64,000 nt of DNA from contig NZ_JAPSKE010000005.1 of the NCBI RefSeq assembly GCF_031177825.1, forward strand, positions 124,001 through 188,000, written 5' to 3'. Position 1 is the first letter of the stretch, and every line of letters begins with the position of its first letter. Below are positions 41,292 through 50,093 of the stretch, one piece after another. This DNA is from Paenibacillus sp. (GTDB lineage: Bacteria > Bacillota > Bacilli > Paenibacillales > YIM-B00363). A model generated the notes under the pieces. The model saw nothing but the letters and a program-made list of their open reading frames with translations. It was not told where the DNA came from and made no database searches. A program made the position numbers and the translations under genes.

Positions 41292-43601
41292 TCATTCGCC
41301 GGACGCTTTCGCGGAATCGCGAAACGCTTGAGCCTGTTCCCGATACGCCGTCGGCTGCAACCCCTTGACCCGCTTGAACGCCCTTCGGAACGACTTGTCG
41401 TTGTTGTACCCGACGCGGCCCGCGATATGTTGGACGGGTTCCTCCGTCGTCGCCAGCCATTCGCAGGCTTTCTCCATACGCAGGTTTTCTAAATACGTCG
41501 AGAAATTATGATGTATCCGATCCTTGAACAGGAAGGAGATATAGTTTTCCGTCAATTCGAAATGCGTGGACAACGTCGACAACGATAAATTCGCGTCGTC
41601 GAAATGACGCTCCACGTACGCCAGCATCTCGTGAATGAGCTCATGGCCCTGGTCCTTCTTCATCCGCGCCGCGTACCGGTGCAGCTCGCGCAGCAAGCCG
41701 GACAACGAACCGAACGCCTGCGGCGCGTCTTCCGGGCCGAGCCGCTCCATCGATTGCTCGACGGCGCTTCGCAGCGCCGCGTCGTTCTTCTGCAGCTGCC
41801 CCGCGACTTTATACACGGTTCCCTTCATCTCCAGAACGAGCTGCTGCTTGCTCTCCGCGGACAGCTTCCGCTGCCGGAAGTTCCCGTCGTAGACGTGCTC
41901 CAGCAGCGCGTCCAACGCGTTCTCTTCCCCGGCCTTCACGGTTTGCACGAGCTTGCTCTCGATTTCCAGCGGGTAGTAATATTCGTCGGACAGCTCCATC
42001 AGCTCGGCCCACGCGACGCGATTCGGCTCCGCGAAGTCCAACGTGCCGATCGCCTCGGTATACGACTTCCAGCTGTCCGCGAGACGCGGCTGCGGAGCGC
42101 CGACGGCGAACCGGACGTTCATGCGGAACTTCTCCGTGACGAAATAGACGAGCCGCTCCAGCTTGCCCGCCAGCGCCGAACCGGGGGCCGCGTCCGCCTC
42201 GGAGGAGCAAATCAGGAACGCGATCGAATCCTCGCTCAAGTCGTGCGCGAAGACGGAGCCGATCGCGTCGTTCGCCAAGTTTTTGATCACGAACGTATTG
42301 AAGTGAAGCTCCTGCAAGATTTCGTCCGTAATCGCGCCCCCGTACTTCTCGATTCGCGCCACGGCCCATAGGAAGCGGTCGCCCGAAAGCGCCAGCTTCG
42401 CTCGTTCGGCGAACGTCCTCGCCTCTTCTTCGCTCTTGAATTCCCCCCGCATCGCCTTCTCGATACATACTGTCCGCAGCATGGGCAGCTGCCGTTCCAT
42501 CACGCGCTTCAAGTCGTTATGGCGGTTCGCAATGTTCTTGTACGTATTCAAGATGTATTCGAACTCGTCTTCCTCGCGCTTGCGCTGCACCTTGCCGGAC
42601 TCCGTCAGCTCGCGCAGCAGCCGGGTAAGCGGCTTGCGGTACCGATAGGACATGTACAAGGCGGTCAGCGCCCCGGCCAGCAACGAGATCGCCGTGATCG
42701 ACAGAATCGTCTGCCGAATATAGTTCAGCTTCTCGAGGAACACCTCTTCCGGAATGATCGAATAGTACGCCCAATTGGAATATCTCGATACCGTGGAGGT
42801 GACGTAGTAACGCTCGCCCTCGTACGTCAAGTAGCCGTTCCGCCGCTCCGAAGCGAGCACCGCTTCGATCGGCGGCATGGCGCCGGCGTCCGTCGAAACC
42901 ATGAGCGCGCGTTCCGCGTTGACCGCGAACGCCCAGCCGCCCGTGTTGTTCGTCAGCGGCAGAAGCAGCTCCCGGATTTTCGCTTCGTCGATATAGACGA
43001 CGACGGCGCCGTTCGATTGCCAGGACATGCCGAGGTGAATCGGCGCCGTGAAGGCGACCGTCTCGTATACCCCGGAGGCGCCTTGAACGATCGCCGGCTC
43101 GTGGAAGCTGTAGCCCGGTCCCGTCATTTTCGCCGACCATTCCTCGTAGGACAACTTGCCGTATTTCAGAAAATACTCGTATTCTTCGCCCCCGTGGAAA
43201 ATGCCCCGCGTCGTCAGCACCGTATCCGACTTCTTGAAATGCAGCAGAATGTCCTTAACGTAGACGTTCAAGTACTGGTGGCTCGCCAACTCCTTGGAAA
43301 GCTCCATTAGCTCGTAATGATTCTGGTCGGTCAGCGGCAGGTTCACGTTCGCGAATCGGAGCACGTCGCTGTTGACAGTGAGCCGATTCGTAATGCCGAG
43401 AATGAAATTGAGCTGTTCGTCGACGATCTTGCCGGATTGATCCAGCATCGCAAGGCCGGTTCGCTTCGCCTCTGCCTCGATCGCGTTCAAGGTTTGGAAA
43501 TGCACATATGCGCCGATGACGATCGGAATGAGGAGGATGAGCAAATAGGAAAACAACAACTTGTAGAACCCGTCAAACCGCTTCTTCGTTCCCTGTCTCA
43601 T
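41292..43601 (-). CDS. Membrane-anchored AraC-type regulator with Cache-like sensor domain
   Basis: 769 residues from ATG 43601 (RBS GGGGG). Membrane segment ~12-32 (FYKLLFSYLLILLIPIVIGAYV), an extracellular double-Cache-like region to ~300 (GGWAFAVNAERALMVSTDAG, WAYYSIIPEEVF), a second membrane segment (ITAISLLAGALTALYMSY), and a long cytoplasmic region. The C-terminal AraC HTH pair is LSLSTLSTHFELTENYISFLFKDRIHHNFSTYL and VQHIAGRVGYNNDKSFRRAFKRVKGLQPTAYREQ. It is on the same strand and directly upstream of the fucosidase unit, so it is its probable activator. Confidence 0.92.
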   Translation of the reverse strand: MRQGTKKRFDGFYKLLFSYLLILLIPIVIGAYVHFQTLNAIEAEAKRTGLAMLDQSGKIVDEQLNFILGITNRLTVNSDVLRFANVNLPLTDQNHYELMELSKELASHQYLNVYVKDILLHFKKSDTVLTTRGIFHGGEEYEYFLKYGKLSYEEWSAKMTGPGYSFHEPAIVQGASGVYETVAFTAPIHLGMSWQSNGAVVVYIDEAKIRELLLPLTNNTGGWAFAVNAERALMVSTDAGAMPPIEAVLASERRNGYLTYEGERYYVTSTVSRYSNWAYYSIIPEEVFLEKLNYIRQTILSITAISLLAGALTALYMSYRYRKPLTRLLRELTESGKVQRKREEDEFEYILNTYKNIANRHNDLKRVMERQLPMLRTVCIEKAMRGEFKSEEEARTFAERAKLALSGDRFLWAVARIEKYGGAITDEILQELHFNTFVIKNLANDAIGSVFAHDLSEDSIAFLICSSEADAAPGSALAGKLERLVYFVTEKFRMNVRFAVGAPQPRLADSWKSYTEAIGTLDFAEPNRVAWAELMELSDEYYYPLEIESKLVQTVKAGEENALDALLEHVYDGNFRQRKLSAESKQQLVLEMKGTVYKVAGQLQKNDAALRSAVEQSMERLGPEDAPQAFGSLSGLLRELHRYAARMKKDQGHELIHEMLAYVERHFDDANLSLSTLSTHFELTENYISFLFKDRIHHNFSTYLENLRMEKACEWLATTEEPVQHIAGRVGYNNDKSFRRAFKRVKGLQPTAYREQAQAFRDSAKASGE

Positions 43602-43717
43602 AAGACGCCCCCGATTCAAGCGTACTCGCGATACCCCCACCTTAACAGGACTTCGTAGGCCGAACAAGCGCCCAGCGCTTCAATTTATCCCCAAAATAGA
43701 CGAGAAGCTTCCGCGGG

Positions 43718-43730
43718 CGCAAGGTACATT
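43718..43730 (-). promoter_or_regulatory. 13-base element shared with 22039-22051
   Basis: CGCAAGGTACATT, identical to the copy upstream of the LplB-type permease. It lies about 117 bases upstream of the membrane AraC sensor. The rest of 43602-43888 shows no gene. Confidence 0.35.
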
Positions 43731-43888
43731 TCTTATGTCGACGCCCAAATCCTTCGTTCCGGGGGATAACGCGGGCGGCGTCTCTCCGAAGGGGCTGCGT
43801 TCGAACAGCTTCCTAGATTTGGCGAATCAGAAATAGAAGGAGTGACGCTAACGTTCCGGCGCATCTTCGCACGTAACCGACTTCCATG

Positions 43889-43947
43889 TTGACCACGTGG
43901 TCGGTGACAGGTATAATGAGTTTATATCGAATTGACCACCCGGTCAA
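43889..43947 (+). promoter_or_regulatory. Promoter and twin operators of the TetR-type regulator
   Basis: TTGACC (43889-43894), 17-base spacer and TATAAT (43912-43917) form a near-consensus promoter. Operator 1 is the perfect palindrome GACCACGTGGTC (43891-43902), overlapping the -35. Operator 2 is TTGACCACCCGGTCAA (43932-43947), just after the expected start of transcription. Both share GACC-N4-GGTC. This placement predicts repression of its own operon by the TetR protein encoded next. Confidence 0.8.
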
Positions 43948-43974
43948 GTCATGCGCGGGAAGAGGAGGAGGACA

Positions 43975-44607
43975 TTGGTCGAGGACAAGAAGAAGCTTCT
44001 CCTGGACATTGCTCTGGAGCATTTCGCGGCATTCGGCTACGAGAAAACATCGACGAATCAAATCATTCAACAAGCCGGCATCTCCAAGGGCATCTTGTTT
44101 CACTATTTTTCAAGCAAGAAGCAATTGTATGCCACCGTGCTCGATCATGGACTGGAGCGCGTCGCTTTTTTCATGAAGAACGCCTTGTCGGAGCTGCCGT
44201 CCGATCTGTTCGAATGCATCGTCGGCATGAGCCGCGCGAAGATGAACTTTTACTTGCACGAGCCCGCGACGTATAAGCTGCTTGTCGGGGCATTCTCCGC
44301 TCCGATCCCGGAGGAAGTGGCGGATTTGATCGCGGAGCGCAGACGCCTGATGGCCGCTCACATGTCCGTCTCGTTCGAGAACGTCGACATGTCGAGAATA
44401 AGAGCGGGCGTCGACCCTTCCCTTGCTTTCGACTTGGTGACGAGCGTCGTGAACCTGCTCGGCATCCGTTTCATCGAGCGGCATCGGGAACGCCCCGACA
44501 GAGGCTTGGACCTGCTGGAGCCGTTCCTCGAACAAATCGGGATGTATCTCGAGATGATCGAATCGGGGATTTACCGGCCAACGGACAAGGAGGGAAGCAA
44601 GCGATGA
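43975..44607 (+). CDS. TetR/AcrR-family transcriptional repressor
   Basis: 210 residues from TTG 43975, chosen because AGGAGGAGG ends 4 bases before it; the ATG at 43951 has no RBS. The N-terminal HTH (LLDIALEHFAAFGYEKTSTNQIIQQAGISKGILFHYFSSKKQLY) is typical, followed by an all-helical ligand-binding domain. It almost certainly binds the two GACC-N4-GGTC palindromes in its own promoter. The stop overlaps the start of the next gene (ATGA), so both are co-regulated. Confidence 0.92.
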   Translation: MVEDKKKLLLDIALEHFAAFGYEKTSTNQIIQQAGISKGILFHYFSSKKQLYATVLDHGLERVAFFMKNALSELPSDLFECIVGMSRAKMNFYLHEPATYKLLVGAFSAPIPEEVADLIAERRRLMAAHMSVSFENVDMSRIRAGVDPSLAFDLVTSVVNLLGIRFIERHRERPDRGLDLLEPFLEQIGMYLEMIESGIYRPTDKEGSKR

Positions 44608-45125
44608 CCTTCGAACGAAAATTAAGCAAGCTCTACAAGCTTGACGAGCATGCATGGATGCGCCACGCCAACCCCTGGAGCGTATGGACCCGAAACACGG
44701 TGCTGCCGGTCTTGATCGCAGCCTTCTGGAGCAGGGAATGGTTCGGGTACGGAGCGGCGGTTCCCGTCGCGATCGCCATCCTCTGGGCCGCGGTCAATCC
44801 GCACATCTTCAAGCGCCCGGCCTCTCTCGACAATTGGGCGTCCAAATGCGTGCTCGGCGAACGCGTCTGGTTGAATCGCGACCGCATTCCCGTACCCTCC
44901 CGTCATGCGCGGCTGCCCCATGTGCTGAGCGCCGCGGCCGGCGTCGGCGCGGCGCTTGTGATCGTCGGCGTCTTCCGGCTCGACCTGTGGATGACGATGC
45001 TCGGCGCGGCGTTCGTGTACGCCGGCAAGCTTTGGTTTCTAGACCGGATGGTATGGCTCTACGAGGATATGAAGCACCATGAGGCGTACCGTAATTTGGG
45101 CAAGGCGTCCCCGGACTCTCGGTAA
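44604..45125 (+). CDS. Small membrane protein of DUF6653 type
   Basis: 173 residues with hydrophobic segments near 33-65 (NTVLPVLIAAFWSREWFGYGAAVPVAIAILWAAV) and 105-145 (VLSAAAGVGAALVIVGVFRLDLWMTMLGAAFVYAGKLWFLDRMVWLYED). It resembles the uncharacterised DUF6653 family. It is translationally coupled to the TetR gene and under the same two operators. A role in response to whatever hydrophobic ligand releases the repressor is plausible but unproven. Confidence 0.8.
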   Translation: MTFERKLSKLYKLDEHAWMRHANPWSVWTRNTVLPVLIAAFWSREWFGYGAAVPVAIAILWAAVNPHIFKRPASLDNWASKCVLGERVWLNRDRIPVPSRHARLPHVLSAAAGVGAALVIVGVFRLDLWMTMLGAAFVYAGKLWFLDRMVWLYEDMKHHEAYRNLGKASPDSR

Positions 45126-45138
45126 TGCCGGGACGCTC

Positions 45139-45912
45139 TTAAAACCCGTAAATCGTCATACCGCCGTCCACGTACAGGGTTTGCCCCGTAATGTAGCTCG
45201 CGGCGTCGGAGGCGAGGAAGACGACCGGTCCGACCAGCTCCTCCAGGCGGCCGATGCGTCGAAGCGGCGTCCGCGATTCCACCTCCTGCACGAACGCCTC
45301 GTCGGCGAGCAGCTTCTCCGTGAGCGGCGTCTTGAAGTACCAGGGCCCGACCGAGTTGACCCGGATGCCGTACTTCCCCCACTCCAAGGCGAGAATCTTC
45401 GTCATCTGGATCAGAGCCGCCTTCGTAGACCCGTACACGACTCCCGTTCTCAGCGCGGTATGGCCGGCGACGGAGGAGATGTTGACGATGCGCCCGCTCC
45501 CTCGTTCCTTCATCCGTTCGCCGACCAGCTGCGAGAGCTGGAACGCCGACTTCAGATTCGTCTGCACGATGCGCTCCCACTGCTCGTCCGTCACCTCGAG
45601 GGCCGGCGTCCGAATGTTCATCCCCGCGTTGTTGACGAGGACGTCGATCTTGCCGAAGCGCCGCATCGTCTCGGCCACGGCCGCTTCCAAGTCCGCTCGC
45701 CGCGTGACGTCGGACGGAAGGCAGAGCGCCTCCTTCCCCGTCGCTTCCCGAATCTCCTTCGCGACGAGAGCCAATTGTTCCGCCGTGCGCGACAAGATCG
45801 CTACGTCCGCTCCCGCTTCGGCGAGCCCGACCGCTAGCGCCCGGCCGATGCCCCGCCCCGCGCCCGTGACGACCGCCGTCATCCCGTCCAACCGAAACGA
45901 TGGTAAAAACAT
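45139..45912 (-). CDS. Short-chain dehydrogenase/reductase (gluconate 5-dehydrogenase-like)
   Basis: 257 residues with the cofactor motif TGAGRGIG, NNAG, the catalytic Ser-Tyr-Lys (NISSVAGH; YGSTKAALIQ) and the C-terminal FLASDAASYITGQTLYVDGGMTIYGF. The overall look is that of gluconate 5-dehydrogenase or 3-oxoacyl-reductase-like SDRs acting on sugar alcohols or acids. RBS GGAGG before the ATG. It is convergent with the TetR operon, 13 bases apart, and stands alone on its strand, so context gives no substrate. Confidence 0.85.
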   Translation of the reverse strand: MFLPSFRLDGMTAVVTGAGRGIGRALAVGLAEAGADVAILSRTAEQLALVAKEIREATGKEALCLPSDVTRRADLEAAVAETMRRFGKIDVLVNNAGMNIRTPALEVTDEQWERIVQTNLKSAFQLSQLVGERMKERGSGRIVNISSVAGHTALRTGVVYGSTKAALIQMTKILALEWGKYGIRVNSVGPWYFKTPLTEKLLADEAFVQEVESRTPLRRIGRLEELVGPVVFLASDAASYITGQTLYVDGGMTIYGF

Positions 45913-45961
45913 ACTCGATTCCTCCAGTGTTCAATGGTTCCGTTATGCCGAGTATTATACA

Positions 45962-46001
45962 GAAAAAAAGCAGCGTCAGCCTACTCGCGGCCAACGCTGC
46001 T
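45962..46001 (-). terminator. Intrinsic terminator after the decayed binding-protein gene
   Basis: AGCAGCGT / ACGCTGCT arms, followed on the minus strand by TTTTTTTCT. It shows that a real transcription unit once ended here. Confidence 0.85.
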
Positions 46002-46022
46002 CCCCCGAGCGAAGGCCGGACT

Positions 46023-46889
46023 TCAGTTGCCCCGCGCCGCTTGCTCGGCGTTATAAATTTCGGTCGCCTGTTCGATCAATTCCGCGCCGCCCTCGGCCAA
46101 ATATTTCGCCTTGAACTCCTCATACAGGGCGTCGAGATCGCCGCTCGACGTAATGGCGATCGTGCGGAACTATCCTTTTCCATATCGTCGAGAATCGTCC
46201 CTCGTTCCTTCTGCACCTCGGGCAAGCCGAAAATATAGGCGTCCTCGAGCGTACGGTCCAACACCATCTGCCGCGCTTCCCGCGTGATGTCGTTGTAGAG
46301 TTGTTCGCGGAGGCCCTGGCTGCCGCGGTTGATGATGACGGAGTACATGTATCCGCCTGCGTCGCGCAGCTTCACCGCGTCGTCGAACGGTGGGATCCAC
46401 TCGAATTGCCCGCTCGCATTCCACTTGTAGTGCACGTTCTCCACGCCGGCCCAGGTGAGTCGGTCGCCTTCGACCGAGACGAGATAATCGAGCGCCTGCA
46501 TCGCGGCTTCCGGGTTTTTCGCGGTGCTGGAGATGACCGTATACGCGCCGCTGTCCTCCATCACGGGACGTACATGGCCCCCTTGACCGTTCGGCCCCTT
46601 CAGGTACGTGTACGCGAATACCGGCTTCGGCTCCTCCACGTAGCGGGTGAGCCAGTTCTGCGTCGTTCCGTCCGCGTTGAAGTTATACGCCCCGACCTTG
46701 CCGTTCCACAGCTTCTCGAACGATTGCAGCGTCGGCACCGTGGCGAATTCCGGATCGATCAAGCCTTGCCGATATAGCTGATTGAGAAACTTCACCGCGT
46801 CCAGATACCCCGGAGCGAGCAGCCAAGGCGTCAGCTTGCCGTCGATCATGACATAGCGGCCTTGCGGTACGCCGTGCGCCGCCCGATCC
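46023..46889 (-). pseudogene. 3' part of a solute-binding protein gene, truncated and frameshifted
   Basis: From about 46889 the sequence encodes the C-terminal half of an LplA-type binding protein (HGVPQGRYVMIDGKLTPWLLAPGYLDAV, SLVSVEGDRLTWAGVENVHYKW-like segments, YMYSVIINRGSQ). Near 46170 one base is missing. In the shifted frame the natural C-terminus follows (FRTIAITSSGDLDALYEEFKAKYL ... AEQAARGN) and stops at 46023, just before the terminator. The N-terminal half, with signal peptide and lipobox, is absent and is replaced by the start of another gene (46890-47073). Confidence 0.85.
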
Positions 46890-47073
46890 AAGCGAGTTCC
46901 CGGTCCATCGCGCCGTTGACGAACTTCGCCATAACGAGGCTCTCCCGCTTGATCGCTTCTCGGGACAAGTACATCGAGCCTAACAGCAGCGCGATGACCA
47001 ACACGGTGAACGCGGAAAAGAAGATGGGCAAGTAAGAAACGAGCAGCTTCCGGTAATAGCCATGATGCTTCAA
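46890..47073 (-). pseudogene. 5' fragment of a membrane AraC sensor or histidine-kinase gene
   Basis: About 60 residues from MKHHGYYRKLLVSYLPIFFS, with a membrane segment (FSAFTVLVIALLLGSMYLS) and a start of extracellular region (REAIKRESLVMAKFVNGAMDREL). This is the standard N-terminus of the membrane-bound AraC sensors and YesM-type kinases found elsewhere in this window. Homology then ends and the sequence runs into a binding-protein fragment. A deletion that removed the rest of the regulator and the first half of the neighbouring binding-protein gene would give exactly this. Confidence 0.8.
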
Positions 47074-47315
47074 CCCGATCGCCCCCTCGATGAACCGGCC
47101 GCCATGCGGCGCGCCGATGTCCCCAGTATAACCGACCCTCCGGGCATGCGGGACGCGTTTCGGCCCGCTTTCCGTTTTTTGTCCTTATCGCCGCGGGGGC
47201 GCACAGGACGTAAACAGGTTTTACCTCTAGACTACAAGAAAGAACCGGGTGAACGAAATGCACTTTTCGCGCCGAAATTTACACTTTCTTGCGTAGGGGA
47301 GGCGTCGGTTTTTCG

Positions 47316-47344
47316 TTGACAATGGTTGCGAGGGGACGTAGCAT
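47316..47344 (+). promoter_or_regulatory. Promoter of the AraC gene at 47380
   Basis: TTGACA (47316-47321), 17-base spacer, TAGCAT (47339-47344), about 36 bases before the GTG start. Confidence 0.65.
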
Positions 47345-47379
47345 GAGGGAGAATCCAGTCATCGGAGGGAGGGCGCCTC

Positions 47380-48174
47380 GTGATCGCCGACCGCGTTCGC
47401 GTGCATCACTGCATCTTCGCCGGTCCGCAGCCCGGCTTCATGATGTCGGAGCAGATCAGCAAATACAACGCGTTGTTAACGATGGAGACGGGCAGCTTCG
47501 AATACGAAATCGGCGACCGGACGGGCGTCGCCGCGTTCGGCGACCTCGTGTTCTGCCCGACGGGCGTCAATTTTAAGCGCCGCGCCCTGTCCGCCGTCAG
47601 CTTTTACCATATTCAATTCGAGCTTACGCCCGATCCGGACGAAGCTCGTTCCCCGGCGCTCCCGGACGTGCATGTGAAGATCCGGGATACGAACCGACTG
47701 CAGTCCACCTTCTCGTACCTCAAGAAGCTGCAGCGCAGCCGCTTCGCGGACTCGCCCGAGGTCAGCGAAGCCCGCGACCGGCTCGTCGCCGACCTGCTGC
47801 TGCTGTGCGAGCTGGAGTCGATGCAGACCGACGCGGCGCGGCGACCGACCGATCCGCTCATGCGGCGGGCGATGGACCTCATCCAGCGGGAGGCGCTAAG
47901 CGGAGATGTGAAGCTGCAAGACGTGGCCGAGCGCATCGGGCTCCATCCGTCTCGGCTCACCCGAAGATTCCAATCCGTCTACGGCACGACGCCCGCCGCC
48001 TACTTGACGAAGGTAAGGCTCGACGAGGCGAAGCGGCTGCTCGTGGAGACGAACGACACGCTGGAGTCGATCGCCTACCGCTGCGGATACGAGAGCGGCT
48101 CGTACTTTTGCCGGGCGTTCACGGACAAGATCGGCGTCAACCCGTCCGCGTTCCGTCACAACCATTGGATTTAA
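47380..48174 (+). CDS. AraC-family transcriptional regulator
   Basis: 264 residues from a GTG start preceded by GGAGGGAGG (7 bases). The N-terminal half is a divergent cupin-like domain (NALLTMETGSFEYEIGDRTGVAAFGDLVFCPTGVNFKRR). C-terminal AraC HTH pair: VKLQDVAERIGLHPSRLTRRFQSVYGTTPAAYLTKVR and LESIAYRCGYESGSYFCRAFTDKIGVNPSAFR. It is divergent from the chimeric remnant on the other strand; if that locus was its target, the regulator may now be an orphan. The KinB-like kinase follows 34 bases downstream on the same strand. Confidence 0.9.
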   Translation: MIADRVRVHHCIFAGPQPGFMMSEQISKYNALLTMETGSFEYEIGDRTGVAAFGDLVFCPTGVNFKRRALSAVSFYHIQFELTPDPDEARSPALPDVHVKIRDTNRLQSTFSYLKKLQRSRFADSPEVSEARDRLVADLLLLCELESMQTDAARRPTDPLMRRAMDLIQREALSGDVKLQDVAERIGLHPSRLTRRFQSVYGTTPAAYLTKVRLDEAKRLLVETNDTLESIAYRCGYESGSYFCRAFTDKIGVNPSAFRHNHWI

Positions 48175-48208
48175 CGCTAAGCGAGTCATAGAGCACTGGA
48201 GGCATACC

Positions 48209-49465
48209 TTGAATCTTCTGGAACAGTTATTGCTGAACGTTCTGTTTTTAATCGTGTTCCTGCTGTTCATTCCGATCCTGCTGGAATTAAACCTATATCG
48301 GATCAATAGGCAGAAGCATTGGATATACAGCCTGTCCACCGCGCTCGCCGTCATCCTCTGCATCGCCTTCCCGGTGGAAATTATGGAGGGGTACATCTTC
48401 GATTTGCGGCTGGTGGCGTTGACGCTCGGAGGGCTGTACGGGAGCGCCCCTACGATTTTCTTCCTGGCCGGCGCCACCGTTCTCTCCCGCTTCCTGCTCG
48501 TCGGGGGATCCGGCGCGCTCGCGACGGCGATGGTCGTATCGGTCGTGCTGATCGTGCTGCTGGCGGTTCGGAAGACGTATGCGCAAGCGGGGAAGCGGAA
48601 GAAAATCGTCGTCGGCAGCGCCGTATCGCTGTTCGCCGGAGCGCTCGCGCTGCTGAATTCGACGCTGCTGTTCGGGGCGACCTTTTCCATAGGATTCGTA
48701 ATGGGATACATCGCCGTCACGTTATCCGTTACGGCGCTGCTCCTCTATTTTTACGAGCTGTTCCATGAATTCGTGCTCATTCACAAACAAGTGATGAAGG
48801 CGGAAAAGATGGAGATCGTCAGCCATCTGGCGGCTTCCGTCTCGCACGAGGTTCGGAATCCGCTGACGGCGGTGCGAGGCTTCTTGCAGTTAATGCTGCG
48901 GAAGAACCTGTCGGAGGAGCAGCGGGAAGAGTATGTGCGCATTTCGCTCGACGAGATCGACCGGGCGAACGACATTATCCAAAGCTACCTGCTGTTCGCG
49001 AAGCCGACCGCCGGCAAGATCGAAATTCTCAATATCAAGGAAGAAATCGATCGCTCGCTTCAGCTGCTGATGCCGCTCGCGAACATGAATTCGGTGGAGA
49101 TCGACAAGCGGGTGGACGATTATTTCGTGAGGGGCGAGGAGAAGACGCTTCAGCATTGCTTAATCAATCTCATGAAAAATTGCATCGAGGCGATGCCGTC
49201 GCAAGGCAAGCTTCGGATCGAAACCGTTCGGCAATCCGACGAATTGCGATTATCCATCGTCGATAACGGCAAGGGCATGACGGAAGAGCAACTGGCCCGC
49301 CTGGGGGAGCCGTATTTCACGACGAAGGGCGATCAGGGCACCGGCCTCGGCATGATGGTCGCGATGAAAATCATCGATTCGATGAACGGAGAGCTGCGCG
49401 TCGTCAGCAAGCCGGACGAAGGCACCGAATTCCACATCCGGCTGCCGCTCGTCGGAGACGATTAG
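48209..49465 (+). CDS. Multi-pass sensor histidine kinase (KinB-like)
   Basis: 418 residues from a TTG start with GGAGG 6 bases upstream. About six membrane segments fill residues 1-185 with almost no extracellular domain, as in KinB-type (5TM-Lyt-like) kinases. The HisKA domain follows (HLAASVSHEVRNPLTAVRGFLQLML, phospho-His ~215), then HATPase (LINLMKNCIEAMPSQGKL, DNGKGM, GTGLGMMVAMKII). No response regulator is linked, as for the orphan kinases that feed the Spo0 phosphorelay. That role is an inference from the architecture. Its stop overlaps the convergent XRE-cupin gene by 4 bases. Confidence 0.88.
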   Translation: MNLLEQLLLNVLFLIVFLLFIPILLELNLYRINRQKHWIYSLSTALAVILCIAFPVEIMEGYIFDLRLVALTLGGLYGSAPTIFFLAGATVLSRFLLVGGSGALATAMVVSVVLIVLLAVRKTYAQAGKRKKIVVGSAVSLFAGALALLNSTLLFGATFSIGFVMGYIAVTLSVTALLLYFYELFHEFVLIHKQVMKAEKMEIVSHLAASVSHEVRNPLTAVRGFLQLMLRKNLSEEQREEYVRISLDEIDRANDIIQSYLLFAKPTAGKIEILNIKEEIDRSLQLLMPLANMNSVEIDKRVDDYFVRGEEKTLQHCLINLMKNCIEAMPSQGKLRIETVRQSDELRLSIVDNGKGMTEEQLARLGEPYFTTKGDQGTGLGMMVAMKIIDSMNGELRVVSKPDEGTEFHIRLPLVGDD

Positions 49466-50058
49466 CCTCGGGCCGCGGCATCCGCGTAGAAGATGACCGT
49501 ATAAAACTGCGCCGTCTCCGCGCCCGGATTGACGTACCGGTGCGGCCGGTTCGCGGAGAACCGCACGGAGCTGCCCGCCGGCGCCAGGTAGACGTCGTCC
49601 CCGATTCGTAATTCCAATACGCCCTTATGCACGAAAATGTACTCCTCGACCCCCTCGTTATGAGGCTCGGCGCCATGTTCGCTTCCGGGATCCAGCATGA
49701 CCAAGTACGACTCGAACTTCGTTCGCAGGTTATAGGGGAAGAGCGGATACGCCCGGTACGCGCCGTCCTCCTCGACGAACGGCTCGACCTCGGCCGGCGA
49801 CACCACCGTCACGTTCGCATCGGCTTCTTCGATCAACGTCGTGAAGGAGATGCCGAGTCCGCCGACGATGCGCCATAACACCGAGATCGTCGGGTTCGAG
49901 TCTCCCCGCTCGATCTGACCGAGCATCGCCTTGCTGACGCCCGTCAGCTCGGCGACGTTATCCAGGCTCAGTCCCCGCGATTTCCGAATCGCCTGCAGGT
50001 TTCTGCCTACCTTCTTATGAATCGGTTCCATTCCGCTCGCTGCACCCTTCATCGCCAT
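49462..50058 (-). CDS. XRE-family regulator with C-terminal cupin domain
   Basis: 198 residues from ATG 50058; starts at 50052 or 50031 are possible because the RBS (GGAAG) is weak. HTH near the N-terminus (LQAIRKSRGLSLDNVAELTGVSKAMLGQIERGDSNPTISVLWRI) and a cupin at ~110-185 (PGSEHGAEPHNEGVEEYIFVHKGVLELRIGDDVYLAPAGSSVRFSANRPHRYVN). Such HTH-cupin proteins sense small metabolites, often amino-acid related. It lies 35 bases after tdh in the same orientation, so it probably controls threonine breakdown. A TATGAT -10-like box lies just upstream. Confidence 0.88.
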   Translation of the reverse strand: MAMKGAASGMEPIHKKVGRNLQAIRKSRGLSLDNVAELTGVSKAMLGQIERGDSNPTISVLWRIVGGLGISFTTLIEEADANVTVVSPAEVEPFVEEDGAYRAYPLFPYNLRTKFESYLVMLDPGSEHGAEPHNEGVEEYIFVHKGVLELRIGDDVYLAPAGSSVRFSANRPHRYVNPGAETAQFYTVIFYADAAARG

Positions 50059-50093
50059 AGTTTCGATATCTTCCGTATCATACCATAAATCCG

